NCBI RefSeq assembly: GCF_001613065.1
Contig: NZ_BDBQ01000005.1
Coordinates: forward strand, 106,973 to 170,972
Direction of reading: 5' to 3'
Source: Nocardia miyunensis NBRC 108239
GTDB taxonomy: Bacteria > Actinomycetota > Actinomycetes > Mycobacteriales > Mycobacteriaceae
DNA length: 64,000 nucleotides
This document shows, one piece after another, positions 61,449 through 64,000 of the stretch. A program made the translations under genes and the position numbers. Position 1 is the stretch's first letter. Every line of letters starts with the position of its first letter. The notes below the pieces were generated by a model, which saw only the letters and a program-made list of their open reading frames with translations, did no database searches and had not been told where the DNA came from.

Positions 61449-64000
61449 GTGGCTCTGTACCGGAAGTATCGACCGGCAACATTCGCAGAGGTGGTTGGGC
61501 AGGAGCATGTCACCGAGCCTCTAAGTACGGCGCTGGACACCGGGCGGATCAGTCATGCCTATCTGTTCTCCGGTCCGCGCGGCTGCGGTAAGACCTCTTC
61601 CGCGCGCATCCTCGCGCGCTCGCTCAACTGCGTCGAGGGGCCGACCTCGCGGCCGTGCGGGGTGTGCTCGTCCTGTGTGGCGCTCGCGCCGGGCGGCTCG
61701 GGGAATCTGGACGTCATCGAACTCGACGCCGCCAGCCACGGCGGTGTGGACGACACTCGCGAGCTGCGCGACCGGGCCTTCTACGCGCCCGCCGAGTCGC
61801 GGTACCGGGTGTTCATCGTGGACGAGGCGCACATGGTCACCACCGCGGGGTTCAATGCCCTGCTCAAGATCGTGGAGGAGCCGCCCGCCCATCTGATCTT
61901 CGTCTTCGCCACCACCGAGCCGGACAAGGTGTTGCCGACCATTCGCTCGCGCACCCATCACTATCCGTTCCGGTTGCTCCCGCCCGCGACCATGCGCGGG
62001 CTGCTCGGCACGATCTGCGAGCAGGAGGGCGTACCGGTCGAGGAGGCGGTGTATCCGCTGGTCATCCGGGCCGGTGGCGGTTCCCCGCGCGACAGTCTGA
62101 GCGTGCTGGACCAGCTGCTCGCGGGCGCGGGCCCGGAGGGCGTGACCTATCCCCGGGCGCTGGCGCTGCTGGGCGTGACCGATATCGCGCTGATCGATGA
62201 TGCGATCGAGGCGCTGGCTCACGACGATGGCGCGGCGCTGTTCGGCACCGTGGACCGCGTGGTCGAGGCCGGACACGACCCTCGCCGGTTCGCGGGTGAT
62301 CTGCTGGAGCGGATGCGCGATCTGATCCTGTTGCGCGCGGTCCCCGACGCCGCCGACCGCAATCTGGTCACCGGCCCGGGTGACGTCCTGGACCGGATGC
62401 GGGATCAGGCCCAGCGCCTGGGCTCCGCGGCCCTGACCCGCTACGCCGAACTGCTGCACGAGGGCCTGGGCGAGATGCGCGGCGCGACCGCCCCCCGCCT
62501 CCTGCTCGAGGTCATCTGCGCCCGCATGCTCCTGCCGGTCGCCTCGGACTCCGAATCCGCGACCCTGCAACGTCTCGAGCGACTCGAACGTCAGATGGCG
62601 GGCGGTGCTGTTCCGCCCGCACCGAGTGCGGCCGCACCGACCCGCGCCCCAGCCTCGCCCGCCCAGGAGGGCGAGCAGCCCCGCCAGGCTCCCGTCGAAC
62701 GTCCGCAATCCGGTCCGCCTCGTCGTCGCGGGGCCGAGGCGCTGGCCGCCATCCGCGGGACCCGCGCCGGTGGGCCTCAGGCAGCGCCCGAGCCGCAGGA
62801 TTCGCCTGCCCCGGCCGCCCAGCAACGTCCCCATCCAGCCCAGCGCGCCCAGCCGCCTGGCACCGAATCGACTGGCTCCCAACGAAATCCGGATGCAGAA
62901 GGCGCGGCCTCACCTCAGGAATCCGCGCCGGCCAGCGCTTCGCCGTCCGATCAGGAGTCCGCGCCGAGGAGTGTGTCGCAGTCCGGCTACGAGTCGGCGC
63001 AGGGCGGTGTGACCCGGTCCGGCCCGGAGTCTTCGCCGAGTAGTGCGTCGCGGCCAGGTCAGGAATTCGCGCAGGGCGGTGTGTCGCGGTCTGGTCAGGA
63101 GTCCGTGCCGAGTGGTGCGTCGCAGTCGGGTCAGGCGTCCGCGCAGGGCGGTGTGTCGCGGTCCGGCCGGGAGTCTGCGCCGAGTGGTGCGTCGCAGCCA
63201 GGTCAGGAATCCGCAACTAGCAGCGTGTCGCGGTCCGATGCCGCATCTATGCCGCCCGTCGATGGTGTGGCTGCGGAACAGCCTGCTGACCGCACTGCTT
63301 CCCAGTCGTCGCGGAGCGGTGATCCGGTCGAGGACGACCCCGCGCCCGCTGTCGATGTGCCGGGTCGACCGGCTGCCGACGACTCGAATGCCGACCTGTC
63401 GATGGAGTCGGAATTCGATGCATCGCAGGATGATTCGCTCGATCCGGGGTCGCCGGATCCTTCGGAATTCGCCTTCGCGTCCGGTCGGCGGGACGCCGAA
63501 GCTGATGCCGAAGATGTTGTGCCGCAGGATGATTCGCTGAACGAAACGCCATCCGTACCCGAGGGTGACCCGCGCTCGGCGGAGTCGGCCGGTTCCGAAC
63601 CCCTCGCGGTCGAGCCGGACGAAGTCGTGTCGGAACAGGCGCCCGAACCCGCTCCCGCTGCCGAACCCGCTGTCGCACCGCGGCAATCGGCCGGAGCGGA
63701 TACGTTGCGCGAGGTCGAGGCGGCCTGGGGAGATATTCGGTCCAAGGTGCGGGAGTTCGGCGCGGCCGTGCACGCGCTGCTGTCGGGGGCATCGGTGGCG
63801 CGGTTGGAGGGGGAGACGGTCGTGTTGGCTCATCAGCACGCGCCGTTGGCGCAGCGGCTGGCGAATCCGAAATATGTCGAAGCGGTGCAGTCCGCGATCG
63901 AGGCGGTGCTCGGGCGGCGGTACGAGGTGCGTTGGGAGGTTGCGGGGGCGTCGTCCGGCGGGGCGCGGCCCGAGCAGTCCGCCCGGCCGCAGCCCGCACC
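61449..64000 (+). CDS. dnaX: DNA polymerase III subunit gamma/tau, 3' end beyond window
   Basis: The clamp-loader ATPase of the replisome; 850 codons are visible and the gene runs off the right edge. Domain I-II features: VALYRKYRPATFAEVVGQEHV, Walker A GPRGCGKTSSARIL, the zinc cysteines (NC ... PCGVCSSC), Walker B VFIVDEAHM, and the sensor loop ATTEPDKVLPTIRSR. Domain III follows to about residue 375. Then comes an unusually long, Pro/Ser/Gly/Glu-rich linker (about 375-750) that includes seven 12-residue repeats, and the start of the tau C-terminal domain (EAAWGDIRSKVREFGAAVHA). The GTG at 61449 is supported by similarity and by a -10-like TACCCT 6 bases upstream. In mycobacteria this gene follows the aminotransferase directly. 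Confidence 0.95.
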   Translation, partial: MALYRKYRPATFAEVVGQEHVTEPLSTALDTGRISHAYLFSGPRGCGKTSSARILARSLNCVEGPTSRPCGVCSSCVALAPGGSGNLDVIELDAASHGGVDDTRELRDRAFYAPAESRYRVFIVDEAHMVTTAGFNALLKIVEEPPAHLIFVFATTEPDKVLPTIRSRTHHYPFRLLPPATMRGLLGTICEQEGVPVEEAVYPLVIRAGGGSPRDSLSVLDQLLAGAGPEGVTYPRALALLGVTDIALIDDAIEALAHDDGAALFGTVDRVVEAGHDPRRFAGDLLERMRDLILLRAVPDAADRNLVTGPGDVLDRMRDQAQRLGSAALTRYAELLHEGLGEMRGATAPRLLLEVICARMLLPVASDSESATLQRLERLERQMAGGAVPPAPSAAAPTRAPASPAQEGEQPRQAPVERPQSGPPRRRGAEALAAIRGTRAGGPQAAPEPQDSPAPAAQQRPHPAQRAQPPGTESTGSQRNPDAEGAASPQESAPASASPSDQESAPRSVSQSGYESAQGGVTRSGPESSPSSASRPGQEFAQGGVSRSGQESVPSGASQSGQASAQGGVSRSGRESAPSGASQPGQESATSSVSRSDAASMPPVDGVAAEQPADRTASQSSRSGDPVEDDPAPAVDVPGRPAADDSNADLSMESEFDASQDDSLDPGSPDPSEFAFASGRRDAEADAEDVVPQDDSLNETPSVPEGDPRSAESAGSEPLAVEPDEVVSEQAPEPAPAAEPAVAPRQSAGADTLREVEAAWGDIRSKVREFGAAVHALLSGASVARLEGETVVLAHQHAPLAQRLANPKYVEAVQSAIEAVLGRRYEVRWEVAGASSGGARPEQSARPQPA
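62973..63224 (+). repeat. Seven tandem 36-bp coding repeats in the dnaX linker
   Basis: Seven 12-residue units alternate between two types, one like xSxxGxExAQGG and one like VSRSGxESxPSG, making a 72-base higher-order repeat of about 3.5 copies. They stay in frame and lie in the disordered linker between gamma and tau domains. Confidence 0.85.

Noticed and set aside
62973..63224. CRISPR-like periodic repeat
   Set aside because: The 36-base units are contiguous with no spacers, stay in frame and lie within dnaX.

Overview
The window is chromosomal DNA from a high-GC mycolic-acid-type actinobacterium, most likely Nocardia (Rhodococcus or a relative is possible). The reasons are strong G/C bias at third codon positions, frequent GTG starts, many ATGA/GTGA start-stop overlaps, leaderless-type starts, an actinobacterial-type cytochrome b (QcrB), a WS/DGAT-like acyltransferase, and the order tRNA-Ser(GGA) / Pro-rich membrane protein / SRP RNA / aspartate aminotransferase / dnaX known from mycobacteria. 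The genus is inferred from gene content only.

Layout. 0-4 kb: a DUF397 protein, an orphan qcrB paralogue and a WS/DGAT-like protein carrying an internal repeat. 4-10.6 kb: a variable block of small hypothetical genes (a chain of four overlapping genes), an XRE/TPR regulator, a SLOG-like protein, a secreted I36-type protein and a membrane HTH protein; it ends at the 3' side of tRNA-Ser. 10.6-13.5 kb: the conserved tRNA-Ser / ffs / aspartate aminotransferase segment. 13.5-61.4 kb: about 48 kb lying between the aminotransferase and dnaX, which are adjacent in mycobacteria. dnaX starts at 61.4 kb and runs off the end.

The long insert is dominated by organosulfur acquisition. At 16.4-27.3 kb are ssuD, a SfnC/DszC-type and a DszA/NtaA-type monooxygenase, a StyA-like FAD monooxygenase, sfnG, a SfnB-type oxidoreductase and a flavin reductase. 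At 31.0-39.6 kb one tight operon joins a polar amino-acid-type ABC permease and ATPase, a peptide-type ABC importer (DppB, DppC and a fused DppDF), two luciferase-like monooxygenases and a DUF1684 protein, with no solute-binding protein. An arylsulfotransferase-family gene follows. At 41.6-48.7 kb a GntR-led operon encodes a two-cluster ferredoxin, a sulfonate-type ABC transporter and an AprA/fumarate-reductase-like flavoprotein fused to a HEAT-repeat tail. A ROK regulator diverges from it behind a short leader ORF containing Cys-Cys. The inferred theme is uptake of reduced organosulfur compounds followed by FMNH2-dependent C-S bond cleavage, probably under sulfur or cysteine control.

50.8-61 kb holds two TetR systems with visible palindromic operators (an FAD monooxygenase/TetR pair and an MMPL/TetR operon), a DUF2207 protein, a zinc metallopeptidase whose Pro/Gln-rich N-terminus is coded by DNA with four perfect DnaA-box-like 9-mers, an Amt ammonium transporter and a hypothetical gene. 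No CRISPR array, rRNA, integrase or transposase was recognised. All calls come from reading the sequence; no database search was run.
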